Notes: generated from the sequence alone by a model not told the origin. DNA of 37,238 nucleotides from Burkholderiaceae bacterium (GCA_947452535.1 CANGCM010000013.1:1-37238); one strand, 5' to 3'. Shown: positions 10,983 to 19,978, numbered from the stretch's first letter. Numbers and translations are program-made.

Positions 10983-11503
10983 TCGATTTTCAAAGCGGCT
11001 ATATTCTGCGTCCGGTTAATCCGGTCTTTATTTACTTCAGTCTATTTTGTGCACTGCTCTTTAATCTCTTACCCATTGGCAATTATGGCTGGGTTCCAGA
11101 CTGGCTCATTATTTGCATCGTCTTTTGGAATATCCACCAGCATCGTTATGTCGGCGTCATCATCGCCTTTATCCTTGGTCTGTTAATGGACGTTCACAAC
11201 TCGGATATATTAGGTCTGCACGCCTTTAGCTACTCATTGGTTGCTTATCTCGCGATCTCTTGGCATCGACGGATTATTGCTTTATCTGCTTTAACTCAAG
11301 CCCTTCATCTTTTACCCATCTTCTTATTAGTTTCCTTATTTCCAGTAATAGCGCATTGGCTCTTAAGTGGCGAAATTTATTGGTGGGCATTGACTGCCGC
11401 CGTTCAAGCACTTGTAGAAGCTTTGTTGTGGCCCTTGGCAATACGCATACTGCTGTCGCCTCAACGTCGACCAATTGACGTTGATCATAATCGCCCTATT
11501 TAA
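10979..11503 (+). CDS. mreD: Rod shape-determining protein MreD
   Basis: Inner-membrane protein (174 aa) of the elongasome with about five hydrophobic helices. The pattern WVPDWLIICIVFWNIHQH followed by GVIIAFILGLLMDVHNSDILG is typical of MreD, as is the LGLHAFSYSLVAYLA block. It starts inside the mreC stop (ATGA) and ends 8 bp before mrdA. MreD tunes the effect of MreC on PBP2; that role is family knowledge. Confidence 0.93.
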   Translation: MIDFQSGYILRPVNPVFIYFSLFCALLFNLLPIGNYGWVPDWLIICIVFWNIHQHRYVGVIIAFILGLLMDVHNSDILGLHAFSYSLVAYLAISWHRRIIALSALTQALHLLPIFLLVSLFPVIAHWLLSGEIYWWALTAAVQALVEALLWPLAIRILLSPQRRPIDVDHNRPI

Positions 11504-11511
11504 AGTGCATT

Positions 11512-13419
11512 ATGGTTTCATTTAAAAAACCAAATCTCGATTCGTTTCAAGAGCGAATATATATTGCGACCCTGTTCGTTACTTTCTGCTTCTTGTTATT
11601 GGTTACACGCCTAGTGTGGTTACAACTCGTGAGCCATGGTAAATATGCGCTCCTCGCTGAAAATAATCGTATCGCGCTAGTACCTGCGCCAGCAAACCGA
11701 GGTCTCCTGATAGACCGCAATGGCATTGTGATTGGCAGAAATTATTCTGCCCTTACCTTGGATGTGAATGCCGAAGAGGTCAAGGGTAATGTCGATGAGC
11801 TGATTGATGAGCTCTCCAAAATAGTTCTGATTTCCCCTCGAGATCGTCGCAATTTCAAGCGATCCCTGGAAGATTCTCGAAAAATGGGGACATTTCCCCT
11901 GAGATCGATGCTTACCGAAGCTGAAACAGCCCGGTTTATGGCCAATCGCTTCAAATTCCCTGGGGTTGAGATTCGCGCCCGAAGCTTTCGAGAGTATCCC
12001 TATAACGAATTAGCCTCCCATTTAATTGGCTATATCGGACGCGTTTCTCAGAGAGATAAAGAGAAAATGCAGGCAGAAATTGAGAACTCTAAGGCCGATG
12101 ATCCTGATGCATTACAGACCTCTTTTTTACCGGGCATTCAGTACGTTGGAAAGATTGGTTTAGAGCAAAGCTATGAAACGGTTCTTCGTGGAGTGCCAGG
12201 ATATGACCAAGTAGAAATCACTGCGGGTGGAAAACCGGTGCGCACACTTTCTAGCTCGCCGTCTGTGCCAGGAAAAAATGTGGTGCTGTCAGTGGACATC
12301 AAGCTGCAATATTTAGTCGAGCAACTTTACGGAAATTTTCGCGGAGCATTCGTAGCAATTGAGCCAGAAACTGGCGATATCTTAGCCTTTGTTTCCAAGC
12401 CAAACTTTAATCCGAATGATTTTGTAGAGGGCATTGACTCAGTGACGTGGAAGGAGTTGAATGACTCACCCCAAAAGCCGCTTTATAACCGGCCACTCAA
12501 AGGCATCTATCCACCAGGGTCAACCTATAAACCTTTTATGGCGCTTGCTGCTTTAGAGACCAAAAAGCGTACACCATCGCAAACGATTTCTGATCCTGGA
12601 TATTTTGATTTTGGTAACCACACTTTTCGAGATGATAAAAAGGGGGGTCATGGCATTGTCGATATGCAAAAGTCGATTGTTGAATCTTGCGACACCTACT
12701 ACTACATGTTGGCGCGCGACATGGGTGTGAACATGATGCATGACTTTATGAAGCCATTTGGCTTTGGTCAAATTACAGGTATCGACTTACAAGGCGAATC
12801 AAAAGGTGTACTCCCATCTACTGAGTGGAAGAAAAATACCTTTAAGAAACCGGAGCAGCAAAAATGGTATGAAGGTGAAACAATTTCTCTCGGTATTGGC
12901 CAAGGCTACAACGCATTTACGATTTTGCAGCTAGCCCATGCGATGGCGAATATGGCAAACAACGGTATTGTGATGAAGCCGCACTTAGTAAAAGCCATTG
13001 AAGATCCCTTCACCAGAAATCGCACTCTCACTACACCCAAAGAAAGTTATCGCATTGATCTCGTTCCAGAGAATATTGAAGTCATTAAGAAGGCGATGAT
13101 CGAAGTTAATAATTCAGGAACGTCTGCTACAGCATTTAAAGGCACTGGCTATCAAGTGGGCGGCAAAACAGGAACAGCACAGGTATTTAGCCTGAACTCA
13201 AAAGAATATAAACACAGTGCTACCGCAGAATTTTTACGTGATCATGCTTTATATGTTGCCTTTGCTCCAGCAGAAAAACCAACTATTGTGATTGCCATGG
13301 TGGTTGAGAATGCCGGATTTGGAGCGCAGTATGCTGCGCCGATTGCCAGAAAAGCGCTTGATTTTTATCTTGAAGGCAAATGGCCAAAGGAGGTTCCTGA
13401 ATGGAAAAGAGCGCCATAA
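11512..13419 (+). CDS. mrdA: Peptidoglycan transpeptidase PBP2 (MrdA)
   Basis: Class B penicillin-binding protein (635 aa) that crosslinks new glycan strands during elongation. An N-terminal transmembrane anchor at about residues 17-40 precedes the dimerisation domain (RGLLIDRNGIVIGRNYSALTL). The transpeptidase domain holds the nucleophile S337 in GSTYKPF with K340, the second motif S392-C-D394 in ESCDTYYYML, and the third motif K552-T-G in GGKTGTAQ. Length matches PBP2 rather than the septal FtsI. The end carries a strong AAGGAGG site at 13387-13393 that serves rodA, whose ATG lies inside this gene. Confidence 0.97.
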   Translation: MVSFKKPNLDSFQERIYIATLFVTFCFLLLVTRLVWLQLVSHGKYALLAENNRIALVPAPANRGLLIDRNGIVIGRNYSALTLDVNAEEVKGNVDELIDELSKIVLISPRDRRNFKRSLEDSRKMGTFPLRSMLTEAETARFMANRFKFPGVEIRARSFREYPYNELASHLIGYIGRVSQRDKEKMQAEIENSKADDPDALQTSFLPGIQYVGKIGLEQSYETVLRGVPGYDQVEITAGGKPVRTLSSSPSVPGKNVVLSVDIKLQYLVEQLYGNFRGAFVAIEPETGDILAFVSKPNFNPNDFVEGIDSVTWKELNDSPQKPLYNRPLKGIYPPGSTYKPFMALAALETKKRTPSQTISDPGYFDFGNHTFRDDKKGGHGIVDMQKSIVESCDTYYYMLARDMGVNMMHDFMKPFGFGQITGIDLQGESKGVLPSTEWKKNTFKKPEQQKWYEGETISLGIGQGYNAFTILQLAHAMANMANNGIVMKPHLVKAIEDPFTRNRTLTTPKESYRIDLVPENIEVIKKAMIEVNNSGTSATAFKGTGYQVGGKTGTAQVFSLNSKEYKHSATAEFLRDHALYVAFAPAEKPTIVIAMVVENAGFGAQYAAPIARKALDFYLEGKWPKEVPEWKRAP

Positions 13420-14552
13420 ACCAAGTTAAGAAAATATTTCTCAGTATATTCAGCGGACTCGATCGCCAGCTAGGCTTTATTTTGCTTGCTCTAGCGACCG
13501 TTGGATTTATTACTTTTTTATCTGCTAGCCAAAATACTCCCGTTCGTTTTGAAGATGAGTTTCGTAACTTAGCACTTTCATTCGCAGTCATGTGGGTTGT
13601 CTCTCGCATTCCGCCAAAATGGTTAGAGACCGCAGCAGTTTGGATCTATGCAGCGGGCGTTGTATTACTCATTGCAGTGGCTATATTTGGACTCATTAAA
13701 AAAGGTGCAAGACGGTGGCTCAATATTGGATTTGTAATTCAACCCTCGGAATTGATGAAGATTGCTATGCCGTTGATGTTGGCTTGGTATTTTCAAAAAC
13801 GTGAGGGGATACAGAAGTCTTGGGACTATGGAATAGCCGCCATCATTCTCGGCATTCCGGTATTGCTGATCGCACGTCAACCCGACTTGGGTACGGCACT
13901 CCTAGTTTTTGCTGCGGGCATGTATGTCATCATTCTTGCAGGACTACCCTGGAAATGGATTCTGCCTTTTATTGGCATTGGTGCTTTCGGAATTATTCTC
14001 ATCATTATTTTTGGCAATACCATCTGCGCACAGGATGTTGCTTGGCCGTTCGTTCACAACTATCAGAAGCATCGAGTCTGCACATTACTTGATCCCAGTA
14101 GCGACCCCCTTGGAAAAGGTTTTCATACCATTCAATCTATGATTGCCATTGGCTCTGGTGGTTTTTTTGGTAAGGGCTGGTTTCAGGGAACACAATCACA
14201 TCTTGAATTTATTCCAGAAAAACATACTGACTTTGTCTTCGCCGTATTTTCTGAAGAATTTGGATTGCTGGGTAATTTGTTATTACTGGCACTCTTCTTT
14301 GCGCTTATTAAAAGAGGCTTGGCTATTTCTGCAGGTGCGCCCAATCTATTCACCCGCTTACTAGGAGCATCTGTGACGCTGATTTTCTTTACCTACGCCT
14401 TTGTCAATATCGGCATGGTGAGCGGCCTATTGCCGGTTGTAGGCGTTCCTCTGCCCTTCATTAGCTATGGTGGTACCGCCTTGGTCACCCTAGGATTTGG
14501 TGCTGGTATTTTGATGAGCATCCATCGCCATCGAAGACTAGTTCAAAGCTAG
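13401..14552 (+). CDS. rodA: SEDS-family peptidoglycan glycosyltransferase RodA
   Basis: Multi-pass membrane polymerase (383 aa) that elongates glycan strands in partnership with PBP2. Ten or so hydrophobic helices are visible. Family blocks include GARRWLNIGFVIQPSELMK, ARQPDLGTALLVFAAG, QSMIAIGSGGFFGKGWFQGT, EFIPEKHTDFVFAVFSEEFG and the C-terminal GLLPVVGVPLPFISYGGTA. The ATG overlaps the mrdA end by 19 bp and is served by AAGGAGG. Last gene of the cell-shape operon; a perfect palindromic terminator follows 48 bp later. Confidence 0.97.
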   Translation: MEKSAINQVKKIFLSIFSGLDRQLGFILLALATVGFITFLSASQNTPVRFEDEFRNLALSFAVMWVVSRIPPKWLETAAVWIYAAGVVLLIAVAIFGLIKKGARRWLNIGFVIQPSELMKIAMPLMLAWYFQKREGIQKSWDYGIAAIILGIPVLLIARQPDLGTALLVFAAGMYVIILAGLPWKWILPFIGIGAFGIILIIIFGNTICAQDVAWPFVHNYQKHRVCTLLDPSSDPLGKGFHTIQSMIAIGSGGFFGKGWFQGTQSHLEFIPEKHTDFVFAVFSEEFGLLGNLLLLALFFALIKRGLAISAGAPNLFTRLLGASVTLIFFTYAFVNIGMVSGLLPVVGVPLPFISYGGTALVTLGFGAGILMSIHRHRRLVQS

Positions 14553-14600
14553 TCAGCAGGGCTCAAGGGGTTAAGAAAGTTTTGTGTTCTTGCTAGAATT

Positions 14601-14632
14601 GAAAAAGCCCGGCATGCCGGGCTTTTTCATTA
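14601..14632. terminator. Bidirectional Rho-independent terminator between rodA and HU
   Basis: A perfect 28-bp palindrome covers 14601-14628. Its half-site is GAAAAAGCCCGGCA, with the GC core flanked by A and T runs on both sides, so it can stop transcription from rodA (plus) and from the convergent HU gene (minus). The HU stop lies 18 bp to its right. Confidence 0.92.
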
Positions 14633-14645
14633 ACAAAAGCAAGAA

Positions 14646-14930
14646 TTACTTCTTACGCTTGTTAACTGAATCCTTAAATGCCTTACCAGCAGAAAACTTA
14701 ACAGTTTTAGCAGCAGCAATTTTGAGCGGCTCGCCAGTTTTTGGGTTACGGCCCATACGTGCAGCGCGCTTACCAGATGAGAATGTACCGAAACCGATCA
14801 GTTGTACTGAATCGCCTTTAGTAACAGCCTTGATGATTGTGTCAATAGCAGAATTCAATGCAAATTCAGCTTTGGCTTTTGAGATCTCAGCGTCGTCAGC
14901 AATCGCTGCGATTAGTTCTGCTTTGTTCAA
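14646..14930 (-). CDS. hupB: DNA-binding protein HU
   Basis: Nucleoid protein HU (94 aa) that bends and compacts DNA as a dimer. Visible are the N-terminal [20 protein letters not shown] helix pair, the core [20 protein letters not shown] and the DNA-binding arm [13 protein letters not shown]. The start is read as TTG at 14930, because the AAGGAG at 14938-14943 lies 6 nt upstream and the protein then begins at the conserved NKAELI. An in-frame ATG at 14966 would add 12 residues ([12 protein letters not shown]) that include the translated ribosome-binding site. HU and IHF share this fold; the lysine-rich tail and sequence favour HU. The symbol hupB is by convention only. Confidence 0.95.
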   Translation of the reverse strand: MNKAELIAAIADDAEISKAKAEFALNSAIDTIIKAVTKGDSVQLIGFGTFSSGKRAARMGRNPKTGEPLKIAAAKTVKFSAGKAFKDSVNKRKK

Positions 14931-14937
14931 GTGAAGC

Positions 14938-14943
14938 TCCTTA
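14938..14943 (-). promoter_or_regulatory. Ribosome-binding site deciding a TTG start for HU
   Basis: On the minus strand AAGGAG stands 6 nt ahead of TTG at 14930. This is the strongest site near the gene and places the start at the first conserved HU residue, not at the ATG 36 bp upstream. Confidence 0.8.
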
Positions 14944-15042
14944 TAGATATTGATGTCAGCGCACATTACGCTTACATGATTTTAACCACAAAAAATAATA
15001 AAAATAAAGTTGCTTTAAAGTAATTTTTTAATTGTCTATTTT

Positions 15043-15408
15043 TTACTCTTCTAAAACTACGACGTCAGACACAAAATACTCGGTATCGCCAAAACAACTT
15101 GTAGGCAATCCAATATGCTGGTCATATTTAAGGGCGACCTTTTTGCCTAAATTTGCATTGATTTTTTGCGCTACAGCATCTTCACGCACCGTAAAAAGGA
15201 ACTTTTCAGACATGGTTCCAGGCATTGAAACCATTGCTAACTCTCCCTCCCAGGTTTTGCAGACGTATCCACGATTGGAGAACTTCTGGACATAACCAGC
15301 TCTCTCACCACTCCCGTAGCTCCAATTAAACATAATCCAGGTGTATCCCGCCAAACCAGCCAAGGCAATCAAAATAAGGCTTAAAAGCCATTTTAAGAAT
15401 CTATTCAT
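15043..15408 (-). CDS. Membrane-anchored conserved hypothetical protein
   Basis: Protein of 121 aa with one N-terminal hydrophobic helix (about residues 5-27, FLKWLLSLILIALAGLAGYT) preceded by positive residues. It is therefore probably anchored in the inner membrane with the rest in the periplasm. The soluble part has two cysteines, in GYVCKTWEGEL and GLPTSCFGD, which could pair. The remainder looks beta-rich (KVALKYDQHIG). I recognise the KTWEGELAM pattern from small hypothetical proteins of Burkholderiales but know of no function. It is not clearly in an operon: HU lies downstream on the same strand after an AT-rich gap, and 233 bp upstream hold no gene. Confidence 0.75.
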   Translation of the reverse strand: MNRFLKWLLSLILIALAGLAGYTWIMFNWSYGSGERAGYVQKFSNRGYVCKTWEGELAMVSMPGTMSEKFLFTVREDAVAQKINANLGKKVALKYDQHIGLPTSCFGDTEYFVSDVVVLEE

Positions 15409-15641
15409 CTGTTTTCCCTCATAAAATCATCCTAATAGCACTCTTTAGGTGCATGCGCGCCGACTGTTTTGACCTCTATTCCTATTTGAGCATAATCATT
15501 ACAGAAATAGGGGTGAAATAGCCTGACATCCAAATAAAATAGTAGCGTTAACGCTAATCGGAAGGCCTCATAGAACTATGTCATCGAGACTATTGTTCAG
15601 GCTCGCTACGCCATTACATTGGCAAATAGCTTTTGATAGGT
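15409..15641. other. Intergenic stretch without a recognised gene
   Basis: 233 bp between two minus-strand genes. I see no open frame of useful size, no strong hairpin with a T run and no repeat. It presumably holds the promoter of the small membrane protein at its left end. Confidence 0.5.
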
Positions 15642-15938
15642 CTAAGGGCTTAACACTTCAATAATTTGCTCAGGGGTGATTGAGCCCCAGATTTCCACGC
15701 GCTTGATGCGGCTATTTTGTCCCGATAGCATCTGAATTTGCTTTTGGGGCACCCTTAACTGCTTAGAAAGCCATGCTAAAAGCATCTCATTTGCCTTATT
15801 TTCTAGGGCGGGAGCCTGTAAAGATATCTTGAGGCAGCCATCGTGCAAGCCAACCACCTTGGTCAGCTTTGCGCCCGGCTGGCAATGTAAATTCAGAGCG
15901 ATGCCGGTAGGGGTTTGTTTTAACCAGATTGGCGTCAT
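15642..15938 (-). CDS. DUF167 (YggU-like) family protein
   Basis: Small protein (98 aa) of the DUF167/YggU family. The signature is present: LHCQPGAKLTKVVGLHDG at about residues 17-34, then LKISLQAPALENKANEMLL and LLSGQNSRIKRVEIWG-like C-terminal block (read here as MLSGQNSRIKRVEIWG). No biochemical function is established. Its ATG lies only 22 bp from the start of the divergent carbonic anhydrase gene, so their promoters must overlap the coding regions. Confidence 0.9.
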   Translation of the reverse strand: MTPIWLKQTPTGIALNLHCQPGAKLTKVVGLHDGCLKISLQAPALENKANEMLLAWLSKQLRVPQKQIQMLSGQNSRIKRVEIWGSITPEQIIEVLSP

Positions 15939-15960
15939 TAAAGTACTTTAAACTCAAAAG

Positions 15961-16626
15961 ATGATTATGAAGAACTCCAGCGCTTTAGACCATTTATTTG
16001 CCAACAATCGTCACTGGGCCGAGGCCAAGATCGCAAAGGATGCTGATTTTTTTAAGCGCCTAGTTTCTCAGCAAGCGCCAGAATATCTTTGGATTGGCTG
16101 TTCTGATAGCCGAGTTCCAGCAAATGATATTGTGAACCTACTTCCAGGTGAGCTCTTTGTGCACCGTAACGTTGCTAACGTTGTAGTGCACACTGATCTT
16201 AATTGCCTATCGGTGATTCAATTTGCAATTGACCTTCTTAAGGTGAAGCATATTCTGGTAGTAGGCCACTATGGTTGCTCTGGAGTACACGCAGCCCTCA
16301 CAGATAAACGCATAGGCCTTGCTGATAATTGGCTGCGCCACGTCAAGGACGTCCACCAAAAACATGAGCGTTACCTTGGTGAAGTTATTCCTACGCTAAA
16401 ACGTCAAGATCGCTTATGCGAACTGAATGTGATTGAGCAAGTTGTCAATGTTTGTGAAACCACTATCGTCCAAGATGCTTGGGCAAGGGGTCAGGACCTC
16501 ACGGTCCATGGTTGGGCCTACCGTCTTGATACTGGTCTAGTAAATGATTTAGGCATGTCGATTAGCTCTACCGAAGAAATGAATCTACGTTACGCCAAAT
16601 CTTTATCCCGCTTTGACGCTGAATAA
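15961..16626 (+). CDS. can: Beta-class carbonic anhydrase
   Basis: Zinc enzyme (221 aa) interconverting CO2 and bicarbonate in the cytosol, supplying bicarbonate to carboxylases. The four zinc-site residues are C47 and D49 in IGCSDSRVP, and H103 and C106 in GHYGCSGV. The CSDSR and HRNVAN motifs place it in the Can-type beta class, and its length equals that of E. coli Can. A second in-frame ATG two codons later (15967) is an equally good start; neither has a clear ribosome-binding site. The next gene begins 8 bp after the stop. Confidence 0.95.
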   Translation: MIMKNSSALDHLFANNRHWAEAKIAKDADFFKRLVSQQAPEYLWIGCSDSRVPANDIVNLLPGELFVHRNVANVVVHTDLNCLSVIQFAIDLLKVKHILVVGHYGCSGVHAALTDKRIGLADNWLRHVKDVHQKHERYLGEVIPTLKRQDRLCELNVIEQVVNVCETTIVQDAWARGQDLTVHGWAYRLDTGLVNDLGMSISSTEEMNLRYAKSLSRFDAE

Positions 16627-16634
16627 ATTCAGTT

Positions 16635-17522
16635 TTGTTTAAAAACTTTTCAAACTACTCCGGGGTAGCTCTCCTGAGATTGCTGGCGTTACTTCCCTAT
16701 AAGACCTTAGTCTCGCTGGGGTATGGCCTAGGTTTTTTAGCCGCACACATCCCCAGTGATCGCAATCGCGTAGTTCAGAAAAATCTAGAGCTCTGCTTTC
16801 CAGAACTCGGTACGCAGGAAATTGATCAACTTAGAAAACAGCATTGGCGGCTTCTAGGTCGTAGCCTTGTTGAGAAAAGTATTATTTGGCTTGGCAGTAA
16901 AAAACAGCTTAGCTGCATGATCGAAGTTCAATCCGAGGTAGATCTCGCTGATAAAAAACCTCGCATCTTAGTAAACATGCACTTTGTCGGCATTGAAGGC
17001 AGTATTATTTTGAGCGCACTCGCAAAAGACAAAGGCTGGCCCCGCACCTCTGGTTTTTTTCAAAGAATGAAAAGTCCTTTCTTTAATAGAAGAATTATTG
17101 AATGGCGCAATCGGTTTGGGGGAAACTCTATTGATCGACAAGGAAATTCACTTGCGATCATTCGGGAAATTCGTCAGGGTAACTTCATCATCATTGCTCC
17201 TGATATTGATTTGGGCACGAAGGATTCTGTATTTGTTCCCTTCTTTAATATTCCAACCAATACAATTACAGCGGTATCTCGTCTAGCCAAAATAACGGGC
17301 GCACAAGTTTGTATGATGATTACAGCTCTCAAAAAAAATGAGGCTGGCTATATCTGCTCTATAAGCAAACCCCTAGAGAATTTCCCGACTGAGAATCCAC
17401 AACTAGATACTGCAAGACTAAATCAGATTTTTGAACAAGAAATACGCCTCAGGCCCGCTGAATATTATTGGGTTCATAAGCGCTTTAAAAATAGACCCTT
17501 TAACGAAGCAAGCCCTTACTAG
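16635..17522 (+). CDS. LpxL/HtrB-like lysophospholipid (lipid A) acyltransferase
   Basis: Protein of 295 aa of the lipid A late acyltransferase family, which adds a secondary acyl chain to lipid A at the inner face of the inner membrane. The N-terminal hydrophobic segment (about residues 10-38) is followed by the catalytic H-x4-E dyad H116 and E121 in NMHFVGIEGS. GFFQRMKSPFFNRRIIEWR and the downstream PDIDLG block match the acceptor-binding region, and EIRLRPAEYYWVHKRFKNRP is the family C-terminus. The start appears to be TTG at 16635 without a clear ribosome-binding site; no ATG is available before the conserved region. It follows the carbonic anhydrase by 8 bp. Which acyl chain or position is used cannot be told. 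Confidence 0.9.
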   Translation: MFKNFSNYSGVALLRLLALLPYKTLVSLGYGLGFLAAHIPSDRNRVVQKNLELCFPELGTQEIDQLRKQHWRLLGRSLVEKSIIWLGSKKQLSCMIEVQSEVDLADKKPRILVNMHFVGIEGSIILSALAKDKGWPRTSGFFQRMKSPFFNRRIIEWRNRFGGNSIDRQGNSLAIIREIRQGNFIIIAPDIDLGTKDSVFVPFFNIPTNTITAVSRLAKITGAQVCMMITALKKNEAGYICSISKPLENFPTENPQLDTARLNQIFEQEIRLRPAEYYWVHKRFKNRPFNEASPY

Positions 17523-17545
17523 GGTAATTGCCCGATAATAGCGTC

Positions 17546-18283
17546 ATGGAAGAAAAAATACGTGTATCCAAGCTACTTTCTGAGCTGGGTCTCTGCTCCC
17601 GTCGTGAAGCAGACTCTTATATTGAGCAAGGCTTAGTCACTGTCGATGGTGAAGTAGTTAATGAGCTTGGCTCCCGCGCTTTTCGTCACCAGAAGATTGA
17701 ATTACAGTCAGGCGCCAAAGCACAACAAGCCTCTCGGATTACCGTCATTCTCAATAAGCCTGTGGGCTTTATCTCCCACTTTGATGATGAGCAAGAATAT
17801 CAACCTGCCGCTTCGCTAATCACTCCGGACAACTACTTTGCAAGCCCGCTAGATAAAGGTCGCAACCCACGCTTCAATACTCGTGGTCTGGCGCCTGCAG
17901 GTCGTCTCGATATTGATTCTACCGGCATGCTGGTCCTGACCCAAGACGGTCGCATTGCAAAACTCCTCATTGGTGAAAATAGCCCCATTGAGAAGGAATA
18001 TTTAGTCCGCGTTGAAGGGGCGCTCTCTTTTGAGGATCTAGACCGCTTAAAGCATGGCCTAGAATTAGATGGTGTAGTTTTAAAGCCAGCCCAAGTGAGC
18101 TGGCAGAATGCAGATCAACTCCGCTTTGTGTTGCGTGAGGGGCGCAAACGCCAGATTCGTCGCATGTGCGAGTTGGTAGGTCTTAAGGTGCTCGGCTTGA
18201 AACGGGTGCGCATGGGCAGAATTTCTCTTGGTGCACTACCCCCCGGAAAATGGCGCTTTGTCAGGCCTGAAGAGCAATTTTAA
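17546..18283 (+). CDS. rRNA pseudouridine synthase, RsuA/RluB/RluE/RluF family
   Basis: Protein of 245 aa from the ATG at 17546; a TTG six codons earlier is an alternative. An N-terminal S4 RNA-binding domain at residues 5-45 ([20 protein letters not shown]) precedes the catalytic domain, whose nucleophile is D122 in [11 protein letters not shown]. The motifs [16 protein letters not shown] and [12 protein letters not shown] are family-typical. It isomerises one uridine of 23S (or 16S) rRNA; the motif set is nearest to RluF or RluB, but the target base cannot be fixed. It lies 45 bp upstream of the proposed prfC start and in the same frame, separated by two TAA codons. Confidence 0.92.
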   Translation: MEEKIRVSKLLSELGLCSRREADSYIEQGLVTVDGEVVNELGSRAFRHQKIELQSGAKAQQASRITVILNKPVGFISHFDDEQEYQPAASLITPDNYFASPLDKGRNPRFNTRGLAPAGRLDIDSTGMLVLTQDGRIAKLLIGENSPIEKEYLVRVEGALSFEDLDRLKHGLELDGVVLKPAQVSWQNADQLRFVLREGRKRQIRRMCELVGLKVLGLKRVRMGRISLGALPPGKWRFVRPEEQF

Positions 18284-18298
18284 GAAGCCGCACCCGCT

Positions 18299-18304
18299 TA
18301 TAAT
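18299..18304 (+). promoter_or_regulatory. Perfect -10 hexamer upstream of prfC
   Basis: TATAAT stands at 18299-18304 between the pseudouridine synthase stop and the prfC coding region. No good -35 is seen at the right distance (AATTTT at 18276-18281). If used, transcription would begin near 18311, leaving a leader of about 18 nt before the proposed AUU start. Confidence 0.4.
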
Positions 18305-18328
18305 TCTGTCAACTAAATTAAGCGCAGA

Positions 18329-19963
18329 ATTACCATCGATACCATCAACTCCAGCACTCCCGGCGCAGAAGTTTTAAGACGCCGTAGCTTTGCCATCATC
18401 TCCCACCCAGATGCGGGCAAAACCACGCTCACAGAGAAGCTCTTGCTCTACGCGGGGGCCATTCAAATTGCTGGCAGCGTGAAAGCGCGCAAGGCCAGCC
18501 GGCATGCGACATCCGACTGGATGGAGATTGAGAAACAACGTGGTATTTCAGTAGCAAGCTCTGTCATGCAAATGGAATATCGGGATTGCATCATTAATCT
18601 CTTAGATACGCCTGGACACCAAGACTTCTCGGAAGATACCTACCGCGTATTAACTGCCGTAGATTCTGCGCTTATGGTGATTGATGCAGCCAATGGTGTT
18701 GAGTCACAAACCCTCCGCTTGCTTGAAGTCTGTCGAGCACGCAATACGCCGATTGTTACCTTCATCAACAAAATGGATCGTGAAGTCAAGCCGCCCATGG
18801 AACTAATGGATGAGATTGAAACTGCACTGGGCATTGAAGTAGTTCCTTTTACTTGGCCAGTGGGCATGGGTAAATCCTTTGCTGGCGTGATTGATATCGC
18901 GAACTCTCAAATGCGCATGTTTAAAGCCGGCGAAGATCGGGTTACAGAAAATTCTCATGCGATTGTAGATATCAATGATCCCGCACTGAGGGAGCGCCTT
19001 GGCACTGATCTTGAAAATGCACTTGCTGAAGTGGATTTAATTAAAAATGCCATGCCCGCATTCGATCGTGAAGCGTTTCTGGCGGGACGTCAGTCGCCCG
19101 TTTTCTTCGGTTCAGCTATTAATAATTTTGGTGTACGAGAAATTCTCAATACCTTAGTAGAACTTGCACCGTCACCTGGATCACGCAAGGCCTTACAACG
19201 AGAGGTCAGCCCGGCTGAGAATAAATTCTCTGCAGTTGTCTTTAAGATTCAGGCAAATATGGATCCAGCACACCGAGATAGGGTTGCCTTCTTGCGTATT
19301 TGCTCAGGTCATTTTCAGCGTGGTATGAAGCTCAAGATCTGCCGCAATGGCAAAGAAGTGCGTACTAACAACGCCCTCTCTTTCCTGTCACAACGACGTG
19401 ATATTTTAGATGAGGCTTTTCCAGGCGATATCATCGGCCTACCAAACCATGGTTTGCTAAGGCTAGGGGACACCCTCACCGAAGGTGAGCAGTTGCAATT
19501 CACGGGCTTGCCATTTTTTGCACCAGAAATTTTCCGCATGGTCGAATCTGCCGATCCATTACGATCCAAACAACTGCGTACTGGCTTAATGCAGCTTGGC
19601 GAAGAGGGCGCAATTCAAGTATTCCGCCCTATGACTGGTGGCACCATGTTGCTTGGTGCATTTGGGCAACTCCAGTTTGAAGTAGTTAGCCATCGCCTAC
19701 AAACTGAATATGGCGCTGAGGTTCGACTACTTCCTGCTCGCTACAACTTGGCGCGCTGGGTAAGTTCGGATGATTCAGTAGCCTTAAAGAAATTTATTCA
19801 AGAAAATATTCACCGTATGGCCGAAGACGTCGTGGGTGCATCGGTATTTTTAGCTAGCCACAAATCTGAATTGGATGTTGCCCAACAACGTTGGGAATCG
19901 ATTCAGTTCCATGCCCTAAGAGAGCATGCAGGGCTCATCTATCAATCTGACCTCGCTGGCTAA
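18329..19963 (+). CDS. prfC: Peptide chain release factor 3, apparently with an AUU start
   Basis: Translational GTPase RF3 (544 aa from this start), which recycles RF1/RF2 after peptide release. The P-loop is in ISHPDAGKTTLTEK. Switch II is in DTPGHQDFSEDTYR and the G4 motif in NKMDREVKPPMELMDE. KIQANMDPAHRDRVAFLRI is RF3-specific. Length agrees with E. coli (529 aa). The frame is open from the TAA at 18314, but no ATG, GTG, TTG or CTG occurs in frame before the P-loop; the first TTG (18443) would remove it. ATT at 18329 gives MTIDTINSSTPGAEVLRRRS and resembles normal RF3 N-termini; ATT at 18317 is the other option. The gene is certain, the start inferred. Confidence 0.93.
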   Translation: MTIDTINSSTPGAEVLRRRSFAIISHPDAGKTTLTEKLLLYAGAIQIAGSVKARKASRHATSDWMEIEKQRGISVASSVMQMEYRDCIINLLDTPGHQDFSEDTYRVLTAVDSALMVIDAANGVESQTLRLLEVCRARNTPIVTFINKMDREVKPPMELMDEIETALGIEVVPFTWPVGMGKSFAGVIDIANSQMRMFKAGEDRVTENSHAIVDINDPALRERLGTDLENALAEVDLIKNAMPAFDREAFLAGRQSPVFFGSAINNFGVREILNTLVELAPSPGSRKALQREVSPAENKFSAVVFKIQANMDPAHRDRVAFLRICSGHFQRGMKLKICRNGKEVRTNNALSFLSQRRDILDEAFPGDIIGLPNHGLLRLGDTLTEGEQLQFTGLPFFAPEIFRMVESADPLRSKQLRTGLMQLGEEGAIQVFRPMTGGTMLLGAFGQLQFEVVSHRLQTEYGAEVRLLPARYNLARWVSSDDSVALKKFIQENIHRMAEDVVGASVFLASHKSELDVAQQRWESIQFHALREHAGLIYQSDLAG

Positions 19964-19978
19964 ATCTAGCGTGAGCTT

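Noticed and set aside
18281..18316. Stop readthrough joining the pseudouridine synthase to prfC, which are in the same frame
   Set aside because: Two TAA codons (18281 and 18314) would both have to be read through; an AUU start is simpler.
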